From VAZQ01 sp050179645 (GTDB lineage Bacteria; Pseudomonadota; Alphaproteobacteria; Rhizobiales; Xanthobacteraceae): a stretch of 27,396 nucleotides of DNA. Positions 1 through 7,503 of the stretch are shown here, one piece after another. Positions within the stretch are counted from its first letter, which is position 1. Each line of letters starts with the position of its first letter. Location: positions 1 through 27,396 of the forward strand of contig JBFXEX010000084.1 of the NCBI GenBank assembly GCA_050179645.1, in the 5' to 3' direction. The translations under genes and the position numbers were made by a program. The notes below the pieces were generated by a model. That model was not told where the DNA came from. It saw nothing but the letters and a program-made list of their open reading frames with translations, and did no database searches.

Positions 1-2593
1 GCCACTTGTTGGACCGCGTCTCCTCGCCGCCGCCTTCATACTCGACCAGCCGGCCCGACGTGCAGATCAGCGGGAAGCTCTTGGCGACGTTCTTGTCGAC
101 CGCGGCCTTCTGCACCGTGAAGCCGTTATTGGGCACGCGGAACTGCACGGCGTCGGGCCGTGTCGGATACTTGGCGACCAGTTCGGGCCGCGGCGTATAG
201 ATCGGTTCGCGGTGAACCGGGACCGGGTCGGGCAGGTTCCACGCATTGGCGCGGGCCTTGCCGTTGCCGTAGGGGATGCAGTTGTGCATCACGGCGACCC
301 GCTGGATGCCGCCCGAGAGATCGATCGACCAGGAAACGCCGTCGGACTTGTCGGGCCCGCCGCCGATCCTCTCAATCACCTCGCGTTCTGCCGCGGTGAG
401 GTCCTTGTCCCAGCCGAGCTTTTTCAGAACCCCGTAGGTGAACTGCGGATAGCCGTCCGTGATCTCGGAGCCGGCCGAGAACGCGCCCTCGGACAGCAGG
501 TTGACCTTCACGGTCGTGCCGTCCGGACGCTTCTCCTCCCGCTCGACGCCGAAACGCGCGCGGAAGGTGCCGCCGCCTTCCTTCACCGGAAGCGTGGTGT
601 TGTAGAGGATCGGCGTGCCCGGATGCTTCATTTCCGGAGTGCCCCAGCAGGGCCACGGCAGGCCGTAATACTCGCCCTTGGCGGGACCCGAATTTGCCTT
701 CAGGGTGACGAGGTCGAAGTCCTTCTGATTGGCCATGTGCAGCTTGAGCCGCTCCGGCGACTGGCCGCAATAGCCGGTAGAGAAGCCGCCGCGATTGATC
801 TCCCGCAGCACGTCCTCGGCGACCGGCAGATTGTTCTCGATCTTGATGTTCTTGAACATCTGATCGGCAAAGCCGAGCTTTTTGGCGAGCAGGTACATGA
901 TCTCCAAGTCGTCCTTCGATTCGAAGATCGGCTTGACGATCTGCTCGCCCCACTGGATCGAGCGGTTGGAGGCGGTGCGCGAGCCCTTGGTCTCGTAGCT
1001 GGTCGCGACCGGCAGCAGATAGGTGCCGTTCTTGCGCTCGGAGAGCGCCGCCCAGGTGGTCGGATGCGGATCCGCGACCACCAGAAGATCGAGCTTCTCG
1101 ATCGCCTTCGCCGCCTCGGGCATGCGGGTGACTGTGTTGCCGCCGTGGCCCATGACGATCATGGCCTTCAGGTTGTCCTTCTGGGCAACCTTGTCCTTCG
1201 GCAGCAGCGTGGCGTCATGCCAGCGGGTCGATGGAATCCCCGAGGTGTTCATCATCTTCGGGTCGTCGAACCGGCCCTTCATCCACTCGAAATCGACCTC
1301 CCAGACGCGGCACCAGTGTTTCCAGGCGCCTTCGGCGAGGCCGTAGTAGAGCGGCAGCGTCACCACATCGAGGCCGAGGTCGGTGGCGCCCTGCACGTTG
1401 GTGTGGCCGCGGAAAATGTTGGCGCCGGTTCCAGGCGCGCCGACATTGCCGGTCGCCAGCAGCAGGATGCAGAACGCCCGCACGTTGGCGGTGCCGATGG
1501 TGTGCTGGGTGGCGCCCATGCACCAGATCAGCGTCGCCGGCTTCTGTTTGGCGAAAGTTTCGGCGACACGCTTGAGCTGCGCCTCGGGTACGCCGGAGAC
1601 GCGCTCGACCTCCTCGGGAGTCCATTTCTCGACTTCCTTGCGGACGTCGTCCATGCCGTAGACGCGCTGCTGGATGAACTCCTTGTCTTCCCACCCGTTC
1701 TTGAAGATGTGCCAGAGCATGCCCCAGATCACCGGGATGTCGGTACCGGAGCGGATACGTACATAGTCGGTGGCATGCGCGGCGGTGCGGGTGAGACGCG
1801 GCTCGATGACGATGAAGTTTGCCTTGTTGAGCTCCTTGCCCTCGAGCAGGTGTTGCAACGACACCGGATGCGCTTCCGCCGGATTGCCCCCCATGATGAT
1901 CATGGTCTTGGCGTTGCGGATGTCGTTGTAGCTGTTGGTCATCGCGCCGTAGCCCCAGGTATTGGCGACGCCGGCGACGGTGGTCGAGTGACAGATGCGG
2001 GCCTGATGGTCGACGCTGTTGGTGCCCCAGAAGGCCGCCATCTTGCGGCACAGATACGAGCCTTCGTTGGTGAACTTGGCGGAGCCCAGCCAATAGACCG
2101 ACTCCGCGCCTGACTTGCCGCGGATCTCGGCCATCTTGTCACCGATCTCGTTGATGGCCGTGTCCCAGGAAATCCGCGTCCACTGGCCGTTCACGAGCTT
2201 CATCGGATAGCGCAGGCGGCGGTCGCCATGCACCAGTTCGCGCGTTGCCGCGCCCTTGGCGCAATGCGAACCGCGGTTGAGCGGCGAATCCCATCCCGGC
2301 TCCTGGCCGGTCCACACGCCGTTGGCGACCTCGGCGATCACCGTGCAGCCAACAGAGCAGTGCGTGCAGATGTTCTTGCGAATGGTCACCTGCGCGCCCG
2401 CGGGCGGCGGCGGACCCGCCTCAGCCTTGCGGACGCTACCGAGCGGCAGCGCGCCGACGGCCGCAAGACCGCCGGCCGCCAGGCCGGAACGGCGCAGGAA
2501 CGAGCGGCGGTCGAGACCGCGTTGCGACTGACCTTGGAGAGCGCCCGCAAGCGTGGAGCGACGAGCCTGACGATCTGTTCGCTTGATCAGCAT
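1..2593 (-). CDS. Formate dehydrogenase catalytic (alpha) subunit, cysteine type, 3' end outside window
   Basis: Molybdenum/tungsten bis-MGD enzyme oxidising formate to CO2; the Tat signal places it in the periplasm. It begins at ATG 2593 and reads open to position 2 (864 codons), so roughly the last 100-150 residues are missing. A twin-arginine motif (DRRSFLRR, residues 28-35) precedes a hydrophobic stretch. One [4Fe-4S] site is seen as C76-x2-C79-x3-C83-x27-C111, followed by AKG. The active-site motif reads HQARICHSTTVAG with Cys201 (codon TGT at 1993-1991), where E. coli FdnG/FdoG have selenocysteine, so no Sec machinery is needed. The order of motifs and length fit the FdnG/FdoG family rather than cytosolic NAD-linked FdsA. 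It lies 11 nt after a small Tat protein and downstream of a TorD-type chaperone, probably co-transcribed. Beta and gamma subunits are expected to the left but are not visible. Confidence 0.95.
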   Translation of the reverse strand, partial: MLIKRTDRQARRSTLAGALQGQSQRGLDRRSFLRRSGLAAGGLAAVGALPLGSVRKAEAGPPPPAGAQVTIRKNICTHCSVGCTVIAEVANGVWTGQEPGWDSPLNRGSHCAKGAATRELVHGDRRLRYPMKLVNGQWTRISWDTAINEIGDKMAEIRGKSGAESVYWLGSAKFTNEGSYLCRKMAAFWGTNSVDHQARICHSTTVAGVANTWGYGAMTNSYNDIRNAKTMIIMGGNPAEAHPVSLQHLLEGKELNKANFIVIEPRLTRTAAHATDYVRIRSGTDIPVIWGMLWHIFKNGWEDKEFIQQRVYGMDDVRKEVEKWTPEEVERVSGVPEAQLKRVAETFAKQKPATLIWCMGATQHTIGTANVRAFCILLLATGNVGAPGTGANIFRGHTNVQGATDLGLDVVTLPLYYGLAEGAWKHWCRVWEVDFEWMKGRFDDPKMMNTSGIPSTRWHDATLLPKDKVAQKDNLKAMIVMGHGGNTVTRMPEAAKAIEKLDLLVVADPHPTTWAALSERKNGTYLLPVATSYETKGSRTASNRSIQWGEQIVKPIFESKDDLEIMYLLAKKLGFADQMFKNIKIENNLPVAEDVLREINRGGFSTGYCGQSPERLKLHMANQKDFDLVTLKANSGPAKGEYYGLPWPCWGTPEMKHPGTPILYNTTLPVKEGGGTFRARFGVEREEKRPDGTTVKVNLLSEGAFSAGSEITDGYPQFTYGVLKKLGWDKDLTAAEREVIERIGGGPDKSDGVSWSIDLSGGIQRVAVMHNCIPYGNGKARANAWNLPDPVPVHREPIYTPRPELVAKYPTRPDAVQFRVPNNGFTVQKAAVDKNVAKSFPLICTSGRLVEYEGGGEETRSNKW

Positions 2594-2604
2594 GGACGCC
2601 TCCC

Positions 2605-2817
2605 TCACTTCGCCGGATAGCGGTTGACGCGGTAGAAGGTCTGAACCTCAGGCGAGTCCGCCTTGTAGCGGGCCTTGCGCTTTTCATCGTTCGTCTCGGT
2701 GTCGGCGCGCGCCCCGCCGGCGAGCGGCGCGGCAGCCGCCGCTGCGACGGTGGCCCCCGCACCGATCGTGCGCAGAAACTCACGACGCCCGACTGCAGGC
2801 TTCGATGCTTTGGTCAT
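2605..2817 (-). CDS. Small Tat-signal protein of formate dehydrogenase loci (TIGR02811-like)
   Basis: A 70-residue protein starting at ATG 2817, with a GGAGGA ribosome site 7 nt upstream. Residues 1-39 are a twin-arginine signal (RREFLRTIG at 11-19, then an alanine-rich core ending ARAD). The remaining ~31 residues are charged, with RYKADSPEVQTFYRVNRYP near the end. This layout matches the family known as formate dehydrogenase region Tat target, short proteins always found beside FDH alpha genes and of unsettled function. The stop is 11 nt before the FDH start, so the two are almost certainly on one transcript. The Tat signal resembles that of the alpha subunit. Whether it is a structural partner, an export escort or a substrate of the adjacent chaperone cannot be told from sequence. 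Confidence 0.85.
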   Translation of the reverse strand: MTKASKPAVGRREFLRTIGAGATVAAAAAAPLAGGARADTETNDEKRKARYKADSPEVQTFYRVNRYPAK

Positions 2818-2860
2818 GGGTGCATCCTCCGTCTTGTTCTCTGTTGCGCTAGGCGCCCGG

Positions 2861-3634
2861 TCAGGCCGGGAGCGCGAAGGCTTCGGTTTCGATTTCAACC
2901 AGCACGCGGCCGAGCGAGCCCACGCGGCGATAGAACTCGCCGGTCTCCGCGCGCTCGAGGTCCGCAAAGAAACGGTCGATCCACGGGGCCAGGTGCCGCT
3001 CGAACAATTCGCGGTCCGCGCCGTCGGGCGCCGGAAAGCGGCGGCTGATCAGGCCCGCCATGATCTCGCACAGGATCGCCGCGTGATCCTCCGGCTCGGC
3101 CTGGCCTTCCGCGCGCGCGATGCCGAGCTGGGCCAGGCTCTCGCGCAAGCGCGCCAGGGGCCGCTCATGCAAAAAGCCGGTAAGATAATACGAGGCGTAA
3201 GGTAGCAATTCTCCGCGCCCGAGCCCGATGAAGAGATCGAAGAATTCGCGCTCGACGCGAGCCGCATCGGTGCGGCTCGCTGCCTCCGCGAGCGCCGCAT
3301 GCGCCAGCCCGAGTGGTGTCGCATCGCCCCGCAGCGTTGCCAGTCGATCGAGCAGCCCCTGGTCCGGAGCGCGCGACAAGAGAGTCGACAGCAGCGTGTA
3401 TTCCTGGGCCCTCGCGGTTTCGACGTCGTCCAGAACGGAGACCGCATCCTCGGCAAAGAGGTCCGGGCGCAGCGTGACGCGGCTCACGCCCGTGACGGCC
3501 TCAACGGACAGGACCCGCTCGGCGGGCACATGCGACCAGTTCGAGACAGAAGGCTGCGAAATGCCTATTTTGCGGGCGAGCGCGCCTACGCCGCCGACAG
3601 CCCGGATTGCTTCGTCGAGCCCTGCATCCCGCAT
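2861..3634 (-). CDS. HTH-TorD fusion: DNA-binding domain joined to a Tat-enzyme chaperone
   Basis: A 257-residue cytoplasmic protein starting at ATG 3634. Residues 5-60 form a Cro/YdaS-like helix-turn-helix (LARKIGISQPSVSNW at 19-33 is the recognition region). Residues 78-250 are a TorD/DmsD-family chaperone: the FFDLFIGLGRGELLPYASYY block (131-150) and EPEDH at 180-184 are the family signatures. TorD proteins bind Tat signal peptides and apo-molybdoenzymes until cofactor is inserted. It precedes the small Tat protein by 43 nt and the FDH alpha gene, so FDH is the likely client. The DNA-binding domain is extra relative to ordinary TorD and suggests coupling of enzyme maturation to transcription. 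A dyad 32 bp upstream of its start is a possible autoregulatory operator. Domain calls are firm; the regulatory role is inference. Confidence 0.88.
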   Translation of the reverse strand: MRDAGLDEAIRAVGGVGALARKIGISQPSVSNWSHVPAERVLSVEAVTGVSRVTLRPDLFAEDAVSVLDDVETARAQEYTLLSTLLSRAPDQGLLDRLATLRGDATPLGLAHAALAEAASRTDAARVEREFFDLFIGLGRGELLPYASYYLTGFLHERPLARLRESLAQLGIARAEGQAEPEDHAAILCEIMAGLISRRFPAPDGADRELFERHLAPWIDRFFADLERAETGEFYRRVGSLGRVLVEIETEAFALPA

Positions 3635-3665
3635 TGAACTTTGGTCCCTGGGCGCGTGATTTTTC

Positions 3666-3684
3666 TTGGTTTAATTCTAATCAA
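3666..3684. promoter_or_regulatory. Imperfect dyad upstream of the HTH-TorD gene, candidate operator
   Basis: TTGGTT and AATCAA half-sites (one mismatch) are separated by 7 bp in an AT-rich patch 32-50 bp upstream of the HTH-TorD start. The position suits an operator or promoter overlap in the 101-bp gap between DUF3306 and HTH-TorD. Binding is inferred only from position and symmetry. Confidence 0.35.
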
Positions 3685-3735
3685 CGTATCCGGGGAAGCG
3701 AAGCGGGGTCAATAGTCGCAGGCTATGACAGTCGT

Positions 3736-4497
3736 TTATGTTGGTAGTGCCCGCCCATGACGGCGCGGAATAACTTCTGAATGTTCTGTTGCAGCATCTT
3801 TAGGCAAATGTTGCGGCGCAGTATATTGTGAGCTTGCTGAGCCGACCTCTTCGCAATTGCGAGATGAGCTTTCGGGTCGCGCTGCTTCATCTCCGACCCA
3901 CTTCGTCCCGGGGCGATTCGAGGCCGGCGCCGCCCCGGGGGCGACGTTGAAATCGCCCAACTTTTCACCGGCGTCGACCGCGGTTTCGTCCTTCGTGCCG
4001 GAGGCCTCCGACCGGTCCGGTTGGTGAGACGGGAGATTGCGGCCGACCATGTCGGTCACTCGCCGTCGCAATTCTTCGGTCATCTCGAGTGGTCCGAAAC
4101 CGGCGATTGCCTCCCCGGAATTGAAGTCCCAATCGTATTCGGCGAGCCCGATGAACTCGCGGATCGCCGGATCGGCACTCCACGCGCGGCGAAGGGCCGC
4201 ACGGGAAAGCTCAGCCGGAACGCCCGGCCGCAGGAAGGCCCGGATATCGGTTTCGGCAGTGATCGAATCGAGCGACGGCAATTTTGCCAGATCGAAGTCC
4301 GGCGGCGGATCGCCCTCGTCGGCGGGCCGCGGCTCGGGCTGCTTGGTTTGATCCTCACCGCCGTCCGCTGCCTCACCGGCCGGTCGCGGATCGTCGGGGG
4401 CACTCTTTGCGCCGGGCAGGCTGGCATCGTGTGCGGCCGCGCGCTTGCGCCGGGCCCAACGCTCCAGAAACGATTCCTCCTCGCTCACACTTTTCAC
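3736..4497 (-). CDS. DUF3306 family protein
   Basis: A 253-residue soluble protein without a signal peptide. It starts at GTG 4497, which overlaps the DUF3305 stop as GTGA, implying translational coupling. The N-terminus contains FLERWARRKR (residues 10-19), typical of DUF3306. A proline- and acid-rich linker (28-70) follows, then the conserved core LAKLPSLDSI ... DIRAFLRPGVP ... LRRAWSADPAIREFIGLAEYDWDFN (about 70-135). The tail (170-253) is low in complexity and ends RRHGRALPT. DUF3305 and DUF3306 genes are found together in FDH loci of proteobacteria; no biochemical role is established to my knowledge. The DNA encoding the last ~50 residues is visibly richer in A and T than the rest of the gene. 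Confidence 0.85.
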   Translation of the reverse strand: MKSVSEEESFLERWARRKRAAAHDASLPGAKSAPDDPRPAGEAADGGEDQTKQPEPRPADEGDPPPDFDLAKLPSLDSITAETDIRAFLRPGVPAELSRAALRRAWSADPAIREFIGLAEYDWDFNSGEAIAGFGPLEMTEELRRRVTDMVGRNLPSHQPDRSEASGTKDETAVDAGEKLGDFNVAPGAAPASNRPGTKWVGDEAARPESSSRNCEEVGSASSQYTAPQHLPKDAATEHSEVIPRRHGRALPT

Positions 4498-4997
4498 TCC
4501 TCATGGACGGGAGGACGGCGTCCCAATGCTTCGGGGTCCGCGCGATCGCGCTTGCGCTTGAAGAAGGCCCGTTCGACGTGATGCGCGGCGACGAACTCTT
4601 CGATGACGGCGCACACCGGCTCCGGCATCGGCACCACATCCACGATGTCGTTGCCGGCCTCAGTCCAGGCTTCGCCTTCGGCGGGATCGGCCGTCACCGC
4701 GAATACCTCATAGGGCGGTTCGCCTCCGCCCGGCCGCAGCGACACCCACAACGACGGCGCACCGGAGGCGAGGTTGCCGCGGTAGTTGGCGGTCTCGGTG
4801 CGGTAAAACTCGATGTCGACCGTGCCCGCATAGAAGGTCGTGCCGTCACCCTCCTCCGACAACACCGTCCAGGGCGCAGCTGCAGGCTGCCCGACCAGCA
4901 CCATCACTGGCTTCCAGGTGAAGTCGATCCACGGCGACTGCGCCTTGCGCCGTTCCACCACGACCCCCACCGGTATGCGCGCCAGAGCGTCGCTCAC
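4494..4997 (-). CDS. DUF3305 family protein
   Basis: A 167-residue soluble protein. The chosen start is GTG 4997, which overlaps the stop of the preceding gene as GTGA; the end overlaps the DUF3306 start the same way. The sequence opens RIPVGVVVERRKAQSPWIDFTWKP and continues with VDIEFYRTETANYRGNL and PSLWVSLRP, the recognisable DUF3305 core. No membrane segment, signal or metal-binding cysteine set is present. Its tight coupling to DUF3306 suggests equal amounts of the two products and perhaps a complex. It may serve FDH assembly or its cytoplasmic electron-transfer partner, but that is guilt by association only. Confidence 0.87.
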   Translation of the reverse strand: MSDALARIPVGVVVERRKAQSPWIDFTWKPVMVLVGQPAAAPWTVLSEEGDGTTFYAGTVDIEFYRTETANYRGNLASGAPSLWVSLRPGGGEPPYEVFAVTADPAEGEAWTEAGNDIVDVVPMPEPVCAVIEEFVAAHHVERAFFKRKRDRADPEALGRRPPVHEE

Positions 4998-6001
4998 GAC
5001 GCGGCCTCCAATTGCCGGATCGGCAATCCGGTCACTAGGTTTTGCGGCTTCATGCGGAGTGTCCCGTCTGCCGTCATGGCCAACAACAGATAGATGGGCT
5101 CGCCGCGGGCGCTGTCCAGCGCGACCTCCGGATCGGCCAGCGTCAGCCGGTAGAGCCCGACGATGCGATCGTGCGCGCCGTCGTCGAGCTCTTCGCCATT
5201 CCACAACGCATTGCCGATCGCCGTTCCTTCCGCATCGAGGCCGACATACCAGTTCAGACTGACGTTTTGCGCCTCGACGAGCGGTTCGACCGCGACTTCG
5301 ATTGTAAGCAGGTGCGCCACCCACCGCGCCACGACGGTTCCGAGCGCCGCCAGTCCGCGCCGGCCGGCGGTGAGATCGAGCGCGAAGTCGAACTGATCGC
5401 TGCGCTCCCAGTAGGTGCCGGCATTGTCGTCGTTGAGCACGTCGATGCCGCTCGGGTCCGGCAGGCCGAGCATGGAAACGAGCGGCGACACCGGACGCGG
5501 TGATGAACTTGCGACCGTCTCCTCGTCGGCGGCGATCAGCGAGCCGTCATGAACGGTGACGCGCTGCGGCCGGAAGAACAGTTCCGCCGCCCGAAGAACG
5601 TATGGGTCGTCGCAGGCGTCGAGAATGTTGCGCAGGATCACGTGCACGAGCTGGTTCATGAACAACGGCGGGGTGCGCCCGACGCCATGGCGCACCAGCG
5701 CCAGATATGCCGCCTCGACGGTGCGATGCCGGATCAGATGATCGCGGAACGCCAAGATCACCTCCCAGTTCTCGCGCGCGTCGGCGTCCGCGATGGCGGC
5801 GATTTCGGCAGCGGACACTGGCCGGCGCGGGTCGGACAGCAGCGCCGCGTAGAGCGTTCGCTCGACCGTGCACGCTTCGGGCGGCGGCTTGAGTTCGGGC
5901 CGCGCCAGATACGCCATGAGGAATTCGTCGGTCACGACGAGCCCGCCGCCCGCGTCGCGGTCGAGCAGATGGTGTCCGCAGGAGAGCCAGAAATCGCGCA
6001 T
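4994..6001 (-). CDS. DUF6352-like protein of the FDH locus
   Basis: A 335-residue protein starting at ATG 6001, beginning MRDFWLSCGHHLLDRDAGGG. It appears soluble and has no signal peptide. Residues 1-150 are largely helical and carry an early CGHH cluster (Cys8, His10, His11) that could bind a metal. Residues 190-330 are more strand-like, with repeated blocks ending DPEVALDSARGEPIYLLLAMTADGTLRMKPQNL. I associate it with DUF6352, seen in FDH clusters of Bradyrhizobiaceae, by recall of the N-terminal motif rather than by alignment. It starts 18 nt after the DUF6505-like stop and overlaps DUF3305 by 4 nt, so it is part of the same transcript. No enzymatic motif is evident. Confidence 0.7.
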   Translation of the reverse strand: MRDFWLSCGHHLLDRDAGGGLVVTDEFLMAYLARPELKPPPEACTVERTLYAALLSDPRRPVSAAEIAAIADADARENWEVILAFRDHLIRHRTVEAAYLALVRHGVGRTPPLFMNQLVHVILRNILDACDDPYVLRAAELFFRPQRVTVHDGSLIAADEETVASSSPRPVSPLVSMLGLPDPSGIDVLNDDNAGTYWERSDQFDFALDLTAGRRGLAALGTVVARWVAHLLTIEVAVEPLVEAQNVSLNWYVGLDAEGTAIGNALWNGEELDDGAHDRIVGLYRLTLADPEVALDSARGEPIYLLLAMTADGTLRMKPQNLVTGLPIRQLEAAS

Positions 6002-6019
6002 GGCGTCAGCTCTTGTCCC

Positions 6020-6571
6020 TCAGCGATCCGTTCCTTGCGGCTTCGCGGCCGTCGCCAGGCGCGCGAGGTCGACGGTCTCGCCGGGCTCATCTTCGCCGTC
6101 GACGTCGAGAAACGTGAACGCCCGCATCGGCTTGCGCTCGCCGCGCGGATGCAGCGTGCGAAACGCCTCGCGGATCGCGCCATCCTCGAACCGGCGGTGG
6201 ACCGCGACCAGCGTGTCGGCCGGATGGTCGCAGAGCGACGCCGCGAAAGCCACCTCGTCCTCGGCGGCGGCCCGTGCGGCGGTGAGGTCGGGAGCGCCGA
6301 CATCGGTCAGAAAATACTGCGCCAACGTGTCGACCAGGCCGGCGCGGTCCACTTCGGTCGCTTCGACGATCTGCACCAGCGTCGACCAGCCGAAGGTCTG
6401 TAACCCCATGAATCCACTGCGGAAAGCAGCGAGAGCACGGCCGGACAGGACTTCGGCATCCGCGTCGGCGAACCGGAACGCGCCGGAAATCGCCCATTCG
6501 CCCGGCCCGGCGGCGCGCTCGAACACGAAGGTATCGGAGGGGTCGAGCCGTATCGTCCTCAAAAGCTTCAC
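6020..6571 (-). CDS. DUF6505-like protein of the FDH locus
   Basis: A 183-residue protein. The start is set at GTG 6571 because this overlaps the previous stop as GTGA and the sequence then begins MKLLRTIRLDPSDTFVFERAA, a natural soluble N-terminus. The middle contains WAISGAFRF and GFMGLQTFGWSTLVQIVEA. The C-terminal third has ALTFLDV-like strands (MRAFTFLDVDGED, about 150-162). There is no signal peptide, membrane helix or cofactor motif. Assignment to DUF6505 rests on remembered family style and gene neighbourhood, so the family number is less certain than the reality of the gene. Codon usage and tight packing on both sides support coding. Confidence 0.68.
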   Translation of the reverse strand: MKLLRTIRLDPSDTFVFERAAGPGEWAISGAFRFADADAEVLSGRALAAFRSGFMGLQTFGWSTLVQIVEATEVDRAGLVDTLAQYFLTDVGAPDLTAARAAAEDEVAFAASLCDHPADTLVAVHRRFEDGAIREAFRTLHPRGERKPMRAFTFLDVDGEDEPGETVDLARLATAAKPQGTDR

Positions 6572-7392
6572 GTTTTCGGCCCTCCGGTCGACGCGTCGAG
6601 CCATGGGGGAGCGGCCAGCGCGTCGATCAGGCTGAGCCGCTCCTGCCCGGCCAGACCCGCCCGCCGGATCAGGAGATCGCCGTTTTCGGCGATCTCGCCA
6701 TGTATCCCGGGCTTCTTCGCGCCGAAGAGCACCGTCTTCCCGCCGCTTCCCGGGTCTTCTGCGCCGCCGGAAGACATCCCTGGCGGCAACATCCGCAGAA
6801 GGTAGTTCCGGGCCACCGCGCCGAAGCCCTTTTCCTGCCAGGCGTCGATCGCGACCATCAGATGACGCGCGAAGCTCTCGACCAGCCGGCCGGAACCGAG
6901 TTCGTCGAAGCCCTCCTCGTCGAGCGCCGACGACAGCGGCCGCAGGCCGGGCTCGTCTTCGCCCATCGCCACGGTGCGGATCATGCCGCCGAACACCAGC
7001 CACGCCGGTGATTCGTCCTCCGCGCCATCGTCGGGCCAGCCGAGCCGCGCGCCGCCGACCAGGCCACCGTCGACCCGCACACCGGCGGGCCAGTCGAACG
7101 CGACCGGCTTGTCGGGTGGCGCGTGGCTGGCGAGCGCATCGGCCAGTGCGGTGAGCCCGGCATAGAGCGCGCGCCGCGCGGTGCGCAGCGGCTCCTCGGG
7201 TTCCAGCACGACGGCGAATTCGGCGAGATCGAAGCGGCCGACATAGACCAGCGTGCCGGCGCCTTCGTCGGCCGCGATCGCCTTCGCATGTGCGAACGCA
7301 TCGCCGACCTCGCGCAGCGTCACCAGGCGATAGGGCGGTGGCAGATCGAGTGCGGGTTTGACCCGCCTGCGGCTTGCGGTCTCGCTTGGCAC
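6568..7392 (-). CDS. Biotin/lipoate protein ligase-like protein lacking the canonical lysine
   Basis: A 274-residue protein with a biotin/lipoate ligase-type fold. Blocks include PPPYRLVTLREVGDAFAHA (18-36), GAGTLVYVGRFDLAEFAVVLEP (44-65) and FDWPAGVRVDGGLVGGARLGWP (99-120). In BirA and LplA the last block carries the catalytic lysine (KWPND); here the position is Asp100 (DWPAG), and the GRGRRG adenylate loop is also unrecognisable. Residues 185-265 form a separate C-terminal domain (DUF4444-like). The start is set at GTG 7392, with AGGAG 10 nt upstream; reading further upstream would run through an intergenic repeat. It is first in the minus-strand accessory block and overlaps the next gene by GTGA. 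It may bind or transfer an acyl or cofactor group for FDH, or be a non-catalytic scaffold. Confidence 0.78.
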   Translation of the reverse strand: MPSETASRRRVKPALDLPPPYRLVTLREVGDAFAHAKAIAADEGAGTLVYVGRFDLAEFAVVLEPEEPLRTARRALYAGLTALADALASHAPPDKPVAFDWPAGVRVDGGLVGGARLGWPDDGAEDESPAWLVFGGMIRTVAMGEDEPGLRPLSSALDEEGFDELGSGRLVESFARHLMVAIDAWQEKGFGAVARNYLLRMLPPGMSSGGAEDPGSGGKTVLFGAKKPGIHGEIAENGDLLIRRAGLAGQERLSLIDALAAPPWLDASTGGPKT

Positions 7393-7402
7393 TCGCTTGG
7401 CA
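7381..7402. repeat. 11-bp tandem duplication over a translation start
   Basis: Two perfect copies of CTCGCTTGGCA lie head to tail exactly across the GTG start of the ligase-like gene. On the minus strand each copy carries a GTG, 11 nt apart and so in different frames. Copy-number change would alter the distance between AGGAG and the start. Confidence 0.7.
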
Positions 7403-7440
7403 CTCCTGGCGTTCCTCGATGGCGATTTCTCTTTATACTT

Positions 7441-7468
7441 ATTATAACTTGCGGTACGCGGTGGCCAA
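7441..7468 (-). promoter_or_regulatory. Putative sigma70-type promoter of the FDH accessory operon
   Basis: On the minus strand TTGGCC (7468-7463) is followed after 16 nt by TATAAT (7446-7441), about 50 nt upstream of the ligase-like start. It lies in the only AT-rich island of the divergent intergenic region. The -35 box is a 4/6 match, so the call is moderate. Confidence 0.42.
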
Positions 7469-7503
7469 TGGCGCTGAATGTCCGCGAAGCCGACCTCTCG
7501 CCG

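Noticed and set aside
212..2113. A 633-codon open frame on the plus strand
   Set aside because: It is antisense to the FDH alpha gene, encodes an Arg/Asp/His/Val-rich chain with no family motifs, and exists because GC-rich codons leave few stops on the opposite strand.
3723..3968. An 81-codon minus-strand frame overlapping the end of the DUF3306 gene
   Set aside because: The last part looks protein-like (AHNILRRNICLKMLQQNIQ), but the DUF3306 frame continues through it to a plausible RRHGRALPT end, and no separate ribosome site is seen.
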